From Candidatus Moraniibacteriota bacterium (lineage in GTDB: Bacteria; Patescibacteriota; Minisyncoccia; Moranbacterales; UBA2206): a stretch of 5,051 nucleotides of DNA. This document shows, piece after piece, positions 1-4,681 of this stretch. The stretch is from the NCBI GenBank assembly GCA_026396205.1, contig JAPLXF010000038.1, positions 1 through 5,051 on the forward strand. Reading direction: 5' to 3'. Each line of letters starts with the position of its first letter. The stretch's first letter is position 1. The position numbers and the translations under genes are program-made. The notes beneath the pieces were generated by a model. It did not search any database and was not told the origin of the DNA. It saw only the letters and a program-made list of their open reading frames with translations.

Positions 1-1036
1 TGTCCCAATATTCATTTCCAAAAAAAGCATGGTATATCACATAGTTAGAATGCAAAAAATCATTTAGAATTATTTTTTTAAAATGTTTCGCTGCTACGGC
101 AGACACCACTCCAGTTCCTGCAAAAACATCCGCAAAGCAATCTCCTTCGCATTCCTTGTTAATGATTGAAAAAATCCACTCTATTAATTTATTCTTACTG
201 CCGATATATCGGCGGTTATGCAACTGGACATGATTTTCTTTTATTTGTGGAATATAAAAATAATTTTCTTTAATAGTTTCTGCCTCAATTTCATAAATTG
301 GTCTTTTTGTTTCCAATAATTCAAACAACCTAACCTGCATGCCTTCGGCAACATAATCAACTTCGTTATTGTTTTTTAATATCTCATTAAAACTATAGCT
401 TCCATTTTTTGCAGTTATTATAAAATCTATAACATCAATTCCCATTATTTCTCCCGCCTCAATAATTTTTTCGGCAACTGACTTATCTTTTTCACTTGGG
501 GCTGGATCTCCAGTCGGATGATTATGCACCAAGATTATACTAGCTGCATTTAGTTCAACGGCTGGATGAAAAATTTCTCTTGGATGCAGTAAGCTCTTAT
601 CCAATAATCCCACGCTTATTATTTCTTTTTTAATTAAAGCATTTCTTGCATTCAGATATAAACAAACAAGATATTCTTTTTTTTTATCTTGTAGATCATA
701 AACAATAGATAAAACATCTTTTGAGTTTTTAACAATAATATCAGTTGTTCCACTTTCTTCATAAAATCTTTTTACCAAAGAAATCGCTGACATAATTTGC
801 AAGGCCTTCGCCTCACCAATTCCCGAAATACCTACTAAATCATCTATACTTATATCCAAAAATTTTTTGCCAAATTTACTAATAATTTGCTGAGCAAGTT
901 TTTGTACATTTTTCCCTTTGATACCGCTTCCCAATAAAATTGCCAAAAGATCACTTTTGGAAAGTGCGTCTGGTCCTTTTTTAAGAAATCGTTCTCTCGG
1001 TCGATCAATTTTTGGAATATCCTTTATTTTAACCAT
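1..1036 (-). CDS. radC: RadC (UPF0758) fused to D12-class DNA adenine methyltransferase, 3' end outside window
   Basis: I translated 345 codons from the ATG at 1034-1036 to the window edge with no stop. Residues 1 to about 219 form a complete RadC: a helix-hairpin-helix around VGISGIG (68-74), then the JAMM signature H171-N-H173, seven residues, S181, two residues, D184, with E154 the probable glutamate; the domain ends at SYSF (213-216). A linker of about 55 residues follows (VDYVAEG at 226-232). Then come D12/Dam-family methyltransferase motifs: RRYIGSKNKL with YIGSK at 277-281 (motif X, AdoMet contact), DVFAGTG at 303-309 (motif I) and LND at 324-326 (motif II). The DPPY catalytic motif should lie beyond position 1. 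By family, the methyltransferase part would make N6-methyladenine in DNA; RadC's role is unsettled. A GAGAAGG ribosome site (1050-1056) lies 13 nt before the ATG. M233 (338-340) is a possible internal start. Base composition is visibly more AT-rich than in the ribosomal genes. Confidence 0.93.
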   Translation of the reverse strand, partial: MVKIKDIPKIDRPRERFLKKGPDALSKSDLLAILLGSGIKGKNVQKLAQQIISKFGKKFLDISIDDLVGISGIGEAKALQIMSAISLVKRFYEESGTTDIIVKNSKDVLSIVYDLQDKKKEYLVCLYLNARNALIKKEIISVGLLDKSLLHPREIFHPAVELNAASIILVHNHPTGDPAPSEKDKSVAEKIIEAGEIMGIDVIDFIITAKNGSYSFNEILKNNNEVDYVAEGMQVRLFELLETKRPIYEIEAETIKENYFYIPQIKENHVQLHNRRYIGSKNKLIEWIFSIINKECEGDCFADVFAGTGVVSAVAAKHFKKIILNDFLHSNYVIYHAFFGNEYWD

Positions 1037-1109
1037 TTTTTTATTTTTACCTTCTCATCCTACTGCTTTTGAGGCTTTTTTGCAATTATTCAACGAGCTC
1101 ACAACAAGC

Positions 1110-1140
1110 AAAAAAGGCTTTTTTTGGAAGCCTCTTTTTT
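1110..1140 (-). terminator. Rho-independent terminator, possibly bidirectional
   Basis: AGGCTT (1115-1120) and AAGCCT (1128-1133) form a 6-bp stem with a 7-nt loop. On the minus strand the stem is followed by a run of six T; the plus strand also has a T run after it, so it could work both ways. It sits downstream of the tRNA-Trp region and upstream of radC, so it probably separates those transcripts. A partly matching arm (1072-1083, AGGCTTTTTTGC) can also pair with 1108-1119, offering an alternative fold. Confidence 0.7.
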
Positions 1141-1162
1141 CACAATTATTTTGATCGGCAAC

Positions 1163-1226
1163 CCCAGTAGTACAGCCATCCCAGTAGTACAATAAATTGA
1201 CTACGGGACAAGGGCTGACTACAGGG
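1163..1226. repeat. Long imperfect palindrome with two nested repeat units per arm
   Basis: The left arm holds two tandem copies of CCCAGTAGTACA (1163-1174 and 1180-1191). The right arm holds their near complements TTGACTACGGGA (1197-1208) and GGCTGACTACAGGG (1213-1226). Together they fold into one long hairpin with a loop of about four bases (TAAA). In both units the left arm reads GTACA where the right arm's complement reads GTCA, leaving the same single bulged A. The motif and bulge recur in the palindrome at 2417-2452. No coding capacity is seen. It may be a REP- or MITE-like element; its function is unknown. Confidence 0.75.
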
Positions 1227-1279
1227 TAAATCTAATACGTATTATAATACTTACTTTCAATAGATAGAAAGTTTGATTA

Positions 1280-1300
1280 TGGCACGGGGTGCAGGAATCG
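1280..1300 (-). pseudogene. 3' end fragment of a broken tRNA-Trp, with CCA
   Basis: On the minus strand this reads as the last part of a tRNA: T-loop CGATT, T-stem strand CCTGC, acceptor strand ACCCCGT, G73 and encoded CCA. It differs from the intact tRNA-Trp (1421-1494) at three of 21 positions. Its acceptor strand pairs fully with the 5' fragment at 1786-1821 (GCGGGGT), including a G6:C67 pair where the intact tRNA has A6:T67. The GCGGG arm of the adjoining palindrome can serve as the missing 5' strand of the T-stem (GCGGG with CCTGC, one G-T pair). The D-arm and anticodon arm are absent. Confidence 0.75.
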
Positions 1301-1333
1301 CCCCGCTCTTCGTGAAGGGCGGGGTTGGAGGCC
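1294..1333. repeat. GC-rich palindromic repeat, copy 1
   Basis: Plus-strand layout is GGAATCG, CCCCGC, a T/G pair, CTTC-GT-GAAG, GCGGGG, then TTGGAGGCC. The outer stem is 6 bp (1301-1306 with 1319-1324) and the inner stem 4 bp. Read on the minus strand, the flanks match tRNA-Trp: CTCCAA of the anticodon loop on one side and CGATTCC of the T-loop on the other. The other copies are at 1360-1399 and 1755-1793. Confidence 0.85.
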
Positions 1334-1359
1334 ATACATTTAAACTTGCAGGAGTGGAG

Positions 1360-1399
1360 GGAATCGCCCCGCTGCTCGTGAGCGGCGGGGTTGGAGACC
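1360..1399. repeat. GC-rich palindromic repeat, copy 2
   Basis: Same layout as copy 1 with identical outer arms (1367-1372 with 1385-1390). The inner stem is GCTC/GAGC instead of CTTC/GAAG, so both changed pairs are compensated and the fold is kept. On the minus strand the flank GGTCTCCAA matches the intact tRNA-Trp anticodon region exactly, and CGATTCC matches its T-loop. No further tRNA sequence is attached to this copy. Confidence 0.85.
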
Positions 1400-1420
1400 A
1401 TTAGAAGAAATACTTTAAAT

Positions 1421-1494
1421 TGGCACGGGATGTAGGAATCGAACCTACGTCGTCGGTTTTGGAGACCGATGTACTGCCACTGTACGAATCCCGC
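1421..1494 (-). tRNA. trpT: tRNA-Trp (anticodon CCA), intact, CCA encoded
   Basis: All cloverleaf arms can be drawn: acceptor GCGGGAT/ATCCCGT (one G-T pair), D-stem GTAC/GTAC, anticodon stem TCGGT/ACCGA around loop CTCCAAA (anticodon CCA), T-stem GTAGG/CCTAC with loop TTCGATT, discriminator G73 and an encoded CCA tail. It reads UGG codons. It starts 4 nt after the stop of the GIY-YIG gene and is flanked on both sides by fragments of a second tRNA-Trp. Unlike the three tRNAs upstream, it encodes CCA. Confidence 0.96.
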
Positions 1495-1498
1495 AGAT

Positions 1499-1747
1499 TT
1501 ATATTAAATTCAATCTTTTTATAAGACCACTATATGCTGAACCAAAATCTTTAAGTTTATTTTCTCTTTGTTGAGCCAATTTTTTATCATAATAAGCCTC
1601 ATAATAAAAAAGTGTCATCGGTCGTCTGTGTTTCGTAGATTCCACTTCTCCCCTAGTGTGTTCTCCAAATCTTATTTTCAAGTTATCTGTATAACCTATA
1701 TATAATTTTTTATCTTTTTCGCTTTTTAATATATAAACGTAATACAT
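1499..1747 (-). CDS. Small GIY-YIG nuclease-domain protein (YhbQ/UPF0213 type)
   Basis: The protein has 82 residues, about the usual size for stand-alone single-domain members. Motifs seen: YVYIL at 3-7 (the GIY element), YIG at 16-18, R26 and H30 in the following helix, RRP at 41-43, E50, and a C-terminal RENKLK (61-66) carrying E62. GIY-YIG domains use the two tyrosines, an arginine and a glutamate for metal-dependent DNA strand cleavage; the substrate of this subgroup is not known. The frame stays open upstream to a GTG at 1805-1807, but that stretch only translates palindrome copy 3 and the tRNA fragment, so I chose the ATG at 1745-1747, where the conserved domain begins. No ribosome site precedes it. 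It is packed between palindrome copy 3 (7 nt upstream) and tRNA-Trp (4 nt downstream), suggesting a mobile or recently inserted gene. Confidence 0.88.
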   Translation of the reverse strand: MYYVYILKSEKDKKLYIGYTDNLKIRFGEHTRGEVESTKHRRPMTLFYYEAYYDKKLAQQRENKLKDFGSAYSGLIKRLNLI

Positions 1748-1754
1748 ATTTTGA

Positions 1755-1793
1755 GGAATCGCCCCGCCCTTCGCGAAGAGCGGGGTTGGAGAC
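1755..1793. repeat. GC-rich palindromic repeat, copy 3
   Basis: Outer arms CCCCGC (1762-1767) and GCGGGG (1780-1785), inner stem CTTC/GAAG, and a C/A position where the other copies have T/G. Read on the minus strand it follows directly after the anticodon loop of a tRNA-Trp 5' half and ends in CGATTCC, just before the GIY-YIG start codon. Confidence 0.85.
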
Positions 1794-1821
1794 TCTCGTA
1801 CTACCACTATACGAACCCCGC
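1786..1821 (-). pseudogene. 5' half of a broken tRNA-Trp
   Basis: On the minus strand this contains acceptor strand GCGGGGT, TC, D-stem GTAT/GTAC with loop AGTGGTA, the 5' anticodon-stem strand AGAGT, and CTCCAA with anticodon CCA. It aligns with the intact tRNA-Trp at about 28 of 36 positions without gaps. Homology stops right after A37, the classic tRNA intron position, and GC-rich palindrome copy 3 follows. The 3' half is missing here; the matching half is at 1280-1300. Confidence 0.78.
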
Positions 1822-1864
1822 AAAATAGTTCCTAAAGTTTTTAAAGTAAAAAGTTAATCAAGTT

Positions 1865-1918
1865 ATTTTTTAAAAAATACTTTACGAACTTTATAGACTT
1901 TATAACTTTATAAACTTA
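1865..1918. repeat. AT-rich palindrome and short tandem repeats downstream of rpmG
   Basis: A perfect 14-bp palindrome of six T and six A flanked by A and T (1865-1878) is followed by four imperfect units of ACTTTATA (8 or 9 bp each, 1879-1912) and a partial fifth. It fills most of the gap between rpmG and the tRNA-Trp fragment. It may be slippage-generated spacer; I see no gene or clear terminator in it. Confidence 0.5.
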
Positions 1919-1921
1919 TTT

Positions 1922-2077
1922 TCACTTCATCTCTTTATGCACCGTATGCTTTTTGCATTTCTTGCAATGCTTTTTCAATACCAATTTTTCTTTGAGTTTT
2001 TTCTTGTTGCGAGTTGTAAAATTATTGATGCTTTTGCAAACTTCGCATTTCATTTTGACTAAATTTTCTCGTGCCAT
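1922..2077 (-). CDS. rpmG: 50S ribosomal protein bL33
   Basis: This 51-residue gene begins at the ATG at 2075-2077 (MAREN...) and ends with TGA at 1922-1924. The protein is highly basic and follows the L33 pattern: C11-x-x-C14 near the N-terminus, TTRNKKK (21-27), LVLKKHC (32-38) and C38-x-x-C41, then HTVHKE (44-49). The four cysteines form the zinc-ribbon version of L33. L33 sits in the large ribosomal subunit near the E site. No clear ribosome site is seen upstream. It lies 23 nt downstream of tRNA-Thr(UGU) and was probably co-transcribed with the tRNAs. TGA falls exactly at the expected end of the family, so UGA is a stop codon here. Confidence 0.95.
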   Translation of the reverse strand: MARENLVKMKCEVCKSINNFTTRNKKKLKEKLVLKKHCKKCKKHTVHKEMK

Positions 2078-2100
2078 TTTTGTGAAAATTATTAATTATG

Positions 2101-2172
2101 AGCCGAGGAGAGGAGTTGAACCTCCAACCTACGGTTTACAAAACCGTTGCTCTGCCATTGAGCTACCTCGGC
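2101..2172 (-). tRNA. tRNA-Thr (anticodon TGT)
   Basis: 72-nt cloverleaf: acceptor GCCGAGG/CCTCGGC, D-stem GCTC/GAGC, anticodon stem ACGGT/ACCGT around TTTGTAA (anticodon TGT, reads ACA), T-stem GGAGG/CCTCT with loop TTCAACT, discriminator T. CCA is not encoded, so it must be added after transcription. Confidence 0.95.
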
Positions 2173-2200
2173 AATGCCCCTGGCAAAAATTTTAATTTTT

Positions 2201-2284
2201 TGTGCCGGTAGGGATTCGAACCCCCGTAGTCCGGAGGACACGTGATTTACAGTCACGCCCAGTTAACCACTTTGGTACCGACCC
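2201..2284 (-). tRNA. tRNA-Tyr (anticodon GTA), with two non-canonical pairs
   Basis: 84-nt class II tRNA: anticodon stem CGTGA/TCACG around CTGTAAA (anticodon GTA) and a long variable arm with stem GTCC/GGAC. The acceptor GGGTCGG/CCGGCAC has a G2-A71 mismatch and a T4-G69 wobble. The T-stem GGGGG/CCCTA has a G49-A65 mismatch and a G50-T64 wobble. CCA is not encoded. Identity is firm from the anticodon and variable arm, but the stems are weaker than usual. Confidence 0.9.
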
Positions 2285-2317
2285 AATATATAAAATTTTA
2301 ACTTTTTATTTATCTTG

Positions 2318-2390
2318 AGCCGACGAGCAGACTTGAACTGCTGACCTACTCCTTACCATGGAGTTGCTCTACCAACTGAGCTACGTCGGC
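2318..2390 (-). tRNA. tRNA-Thr (anticodon GGT)
   Basis: 73-nt cloverleaf with perfect stems: acceptor GCCGACG/CGTCGGC, D-stem GCTC/GAGC, anticodon stem ACTCC/GGAGT around ATGGTAA (anticodon GGT, reads ACC and ACU), T-stem AGCAG/CTGCT with loop TTCAAGT, discriminator T. CCA is not encoded. Its first 13 nt are duplicated at 2452-2464. Confidence 0.96.
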
Positions 2391-2411
2391 GAAAAAGGTG
2401 CGGGGCCAACT

Positions 2412-2468
2412 GCTTGCCCTGTAGTCAAATGCGTAGCATTTGTACTTCAGGGAGCTACGTCGGCAAGC
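2412..2468. repeat. Imperfect palindrome upstream of tRNA-Thr(GGU)
   Basis: The main stem pairs CCCTGTAGTCAAATGC (2417-2432) with GCATTTGTACTTCAGGG (2436-2452) around a GTA loop, with one T-T mismatch and one bulged A. A second stem, GCTTG (2412-2416) with CAAGC (2464-2468), encloses it and leaves the tRNA-Thr fragment as a one-sided bulge. CCCTGTAGTC and the bulged A match the palindrome at 1163-1226 in opposite orientation. No T-run follows directly, so it is not an obvious terminator. Confidence 0.75.
2452..2464 (-). pseudogene. 13-nt tRNA-Thr 5'-end fragment
   Basis: GCCGACGTAGCTC on the minus strand is identical to positions 1-13 of the intact tRNA-Thr(GGU) at 2378-2390. The copies are direct repeats separated by 61 nt containing the palindrome. 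It is either a target duplication or remnant from an insertion at the tRNA 5' end, or a relic of a tandem tRNA duplication. Confidence 0.6.
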
Positions 2469-2496
2469 TTACGGGAAGATTATTTCAGGTCTCAAT

Positions 2497-3237
2497 TTAA
2501 CGGGAGAGCAAAAATTCCAGTTTTCTCATTTTGTAGCGGGCGCTACGGTTCAAAGGGTCGAGCTTGATCACTTGCTTATAGCACTCCTTGGCGTCTTGAA
2601 AGTTTTTAATTTCCATATAATATTCGCCCAAACGTTCATAGGCTTCCACATCCCGCGGATTAGCGGCAATTCTTTCAATTAGCAATTCTTCCAGCCGGTC
2701 TTTCATTTCCGCTTTCATTTGCGGGACAACCATCCGTTCGCTGATCATCGGCTTAATATCTTTTTCTTTTATTTCAATTTCCGGTTCTAATCCGGGTTTT
2801 TCCTCTTTTTTATTTATATTAATTTTATAGCGCATCAGCTTGTCCAGCGCGCTTTCTCTGCCGGTTTTTTCTATCTCCGCTAGCTGGGATTTTTCTTTTT
2901 CGGCTTTGGCCTGTTCTTTAGTCAAGAAACGCTGTTTTCTTTTTTCGCGGATGCGGTTGCTCCAGTGGCTGAACCGGGATTCCAGTTTCAGAAACATCAG
3001 TCGGAACCACCGCGTCAGCCTTTCCAAAACAGCCAGTGAGGCGCCCTTGACATTTTCCTTTTTTTCATGGGAAAAAACTTTTTTCAAAAAACTTTTTCTC
3101 GGCTGATTGGTTTCACCCTCTGCTGAAAAATCCTCCAATTCGATTTCCGCTACTTTGGAAGACTTTCTCATCAGGAATAAAATAATTCCGATAAGGCTGA
3201 CGATGACTAAAATTGGCGGGATTATGGAATACAGCAT
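2497..3237 (-). CDS. Membrane-anchored TPR protein
   Basis: The protein has 246 residues. Residues 4-23 are a hydrophobic membrane segment followed by MRKSSK, suggesting an N-terminal anchor with the rest in the cytoplasm. The middle (about 45-180) is charged, lysine- and glutamate-rich, partly helical (KEQAKAEKEKSQLAEIEK region, 107-124) and probably flexible. The C-terminus carries one canonical TPR at 197-230: Y200, L203, G204, Y207, A216, Y220, V223 and P228 sit at the consensus positions, with a partial helix before and after. TPRs bind other proteins; the partner is unknown. It starts 2 nt after the ricT stop, with a GGAGG site at 3251-3255, so the two are translated from one message. 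The specific function is not recognised. Confidence 0.85.
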   Translation of the reverse strand: MLYSIIPPILVIVSLIGIILFLMRKSSKVAEIELEDFSAEGETNQPRKSFLKKVFSHEKKENVKGASLAVLERLTRWFRLMFLKLESRFSHWSNRIREKRKQRFLTKEQAKAEKEKSQLAEIEKTGRESALDKLMRYKININKKEEKPGLEPEIEIKEKDIKPMISERMVVPQMKAEMKDRLEELLIERIAANPRDVEAYERLGEYYMEIKNFQDAKECYKQVIKLDPLNRSARYKMRKLEFLLSR

Positions 3238-3239
3238 AG

Positions 3240-4010
3240 CTATCTGATATCCTCCTTTTTTATTGTTACATATTCTCCTTTTTCTAATTTAATCTTAATT
3301 TTTTGCTCGATGGCATTGATTTCCACGACTGTTCCTTTGCCTCCGGCTGTTTCTATGATTGAGTAGAGTTCCGGCATACCCTTGAGCAGTTTCTGATATT
3401 GTTCCGCTTCATAGGCCAGACAGCACATCAATCGCCCGCAAAGCCCGGAAATTCTTTCTGAACCGCGATGGGCGATTTGCTGGACGCGCGCCATCTCGGT
3501 AGTGATGCTCTGCATATTACCCTTGAACCGAACGCAGCAAAGTTCCCGGCCACAGATTCCATAGCCTCCCAATCTCCGCGCCTCATCCCGCGATCCGATC
3601 TGCTGCATCCGCACCGATTTTTTAATTTTAGCGGAAACATCTTTGACTAATTTACGGAAATCGATTCGTCCGTCCGCTGTAAAAACAAAAATCACTTGCT
3701 TGCCGTCCAGACTTGCCAAAGCGTCAATTATTTTGATTTCCAGTTCCGCGTTTTTGGCTTCTGCCCGGCCGATTTTCAGGTACTCTTTCTTCTGGCTTTG
3801 GTTTTCTTTATAAACTTCCCGATCTCTCTGGGTAGCAACACGCAGTACTTTCAACTCCGGAGTTTCCTCCGTTTCTACTTCTCCTAAAACCGTTCCCAAT
3901 TCATTGGCATATTCACCGGCCACAATAACTTTCTCGCCTTTTTTTAAATCTGCATCGCTTCCGTAAAGTTTGGGGCTTTCCCATGAATATACTGAAACTA
4001 TAACTTTCAT
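3240..4010 (-). CDS. ricT: PSP1-domain protein, RicT (YaaT) family
   Basis: The protein has 256 residues, close to the family's usual length. The N-terminal part (DLKKGEKVIV, 21-30, and ELGTV, 37-41) matches the PSP1 start. The core contains IGSRDEARRLGGYGICGREL (138-157) followed by C158-C159, and SGLCGRLMCCLAYE (188-201). The six cysteines C153, C158, C159, C191, C196 and C197 form two C-x4-CC clusters. In Bacillus, RicT belongs to the Ric (Y) complex, which carries iron-sulfur clusters and modulates RNase Y-dependent mRNA processing; no RicA or RicF partner is seen here. A basic C-terminal segment follows (KGTVVEINAIEQKIKIKLEK, 225-244). It starts 20 nt after tsf with no clear ribosome site, and its end carries the ribosome site for the TPR gene. 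Confidence 0.92.
   Translation of the reverse strand: MKVIVSVYSWESPKLYGSDADLKKGEKVIVAGEYANELGTVLGEVETEETPELKVLRVATQRDREVYKENQSQKKEYLKIGRAEAKNAELEIKIIDALASLDGKQVIFVFTADGRIDFRKLVKDVSAKIKKSVRMQQIGSRDEARRLGGYGICGRELCCVRFKGNMQSITTEMARVQQIAHRGSERISGLCGRLMCCLAYEAEQYQKLLKGMPELYSIIETAGGKGTVVEINAIEQKIKIKLEKGEYVTIKKEDIR
3251..3255 (-). promoter_or_regulatory. Ribosome binding site for the TPR gene
   Basis: GGAGG on the minus strand, inside the last codons of ricT and 13 nt before the TPR ATG. This is a rather long spacing, but it is the clearest Shine-Dalgarno sequence in the operon; tsf, ricT, rpmG and the GIY-YIG gene show none. Confidence 0.55.
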
Positions 4011-4030
4011 ATGTTTAAATAATTCGCATA

Positions 4031-4609
4031 CTACAGTTCGAAGCGGGAGAACTTTCCAACTTGGATATTCTCACCGATCTTGCCGATTTTTTCCGCAATC
4101 AAATCGCCTACCGTCAAATCCTGATTTTTCACGAACGGCTGGGTGAGCAAAGCTATTTCATCCCGGTATTTTTTTTCTTTGCCCTCCAAAATTTTCGGAA
4201 AAATAGCTGCTGGTTTTTTTTCAATTTTCAATTGTTCGGTCCAAATTTCTCTTTCTTTGGCAATTTCTTCAGCCGGAACATCTTCCGGTTTCGCATACTG
4301 GGGATTCATCGCCGCAATATGCATGGCGATATCTTTGGCTAGTTCTTTGAATTCCTCGTTGCGGGCCACAAAATCCGTTTCACAAAAAAGTTCCACCAGT
4401 GAGGCGATTTTTCCGTTGGTATGCACATAGGCAGCTACTACGCCTTCGCGGGCGCTCCGCTCGGATTTTTTAACTGCTTTTTCATGCCCGCGCTTTCTTA
4501 AAATTTCCACAGCCTTGGCTTCATCGCCCTTGGCATCCATGAGAGCTTTTTTGACTTCCACGACGCCGGCACCGGTTTTCTCGCGCAGTTTTTTTATTTT
4601 ATCTAACAT
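4031..4609 (-). CDS. tsf: Elongation factor Ts, short form
   Basis: The protein has 192 residues, similar to the short EF-Ts of Thermus and shorter than the Escherichia coli form of about 283, so one core subdomain is missing as in other short forms. EF-Ts exchanges GDP for GTP on EF-Tu. An N-terminal UBA-like domain (about 1-50) contains LREKTGAGVVEVKKAL (8-23). The signature CETDFVARN (76-84) holds the T78-D79-F80-V81 motif that touches the EF-Tu nucleotide site. The C-terminus GENIQVGKFSRFEL (179-192) is typical. The frame is open to a TTG at 4643-4645, but the ATG at 4607-4609 matches the family start and is preferred; neither has a clear ribosome site. It lies 72 nt downstream of rpsB, the common bacterial order. 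Confidence 0.95.
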   Translation of the reverse strand: MLDKIKKLREKTGAGVVEVKKALMDAKGDEAKAVEILRKRGHEKAVKKSERSAREGVVAAYVHTNGKIASLVELFCETDFVARNEEFKELAKDIAMHIAAMNPQYAKPEDVPAEEIAKEREIWTEQLKIEKKPAAIFPKILEGKEKKYRDEIALLTQPFVKNQDLTVGDLIAEKIGKIGENIQVGKFSRFEL

Positions 4610-4681
4610 AAATGCAACTATGATTAATCTGCGAGTTATATTCAAATAATAAAAATATTCGTATCATTCGAATCGCTGATT

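Noticed and set aside
1219..1401. 60-residue minus-strand reading frame
   Set aside because: It translates palindrome copies 1 and 2; the repeated SNPA..HE.RGDS peptides are just the repeat read in one frame, with no family resemblance.
1294..1793. CRISPR array
   Set aside because: Only three palindromic copies with very unequal spacing, a tRNA and a gene between them, and no cas genes.
1748..1807. Upstream extension of the GIY-YIG frame to a GTG start
   Set aside because: The extra 20 residues translate palindrome copy 3 and the tRNA-Trp fragment; the conserved domain begins at the ATG at 1745-1747.
1280..1821. Group I intron or true archaeal-type split tRNA
   Set aside because: The halves do not cover positions 38 to about 48 clearly, no group I core was recognised, and an intact tRNA-Trp is present.
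1953..2195. Plus-strand reading frame across rpmG and tRNA-Thr
   Set aside because: It is antisense to L33 and to the tRNA; the RRGVEPPTYGLQNR stretch is the usual false peptide from an antisense tRNA.
2840..3106. Plus-strand frames opposite the TPR, ricT and tsf genes
   Set aside because: They are antisense shadows of well-supported genes and show no family motifs.
4660..4676. Small hairpin ATTCG/CGAAT between rpsB and tsf
   Set aside because: Only a 5-bp stem with no T-run; not enough for a terminator or regulator call.
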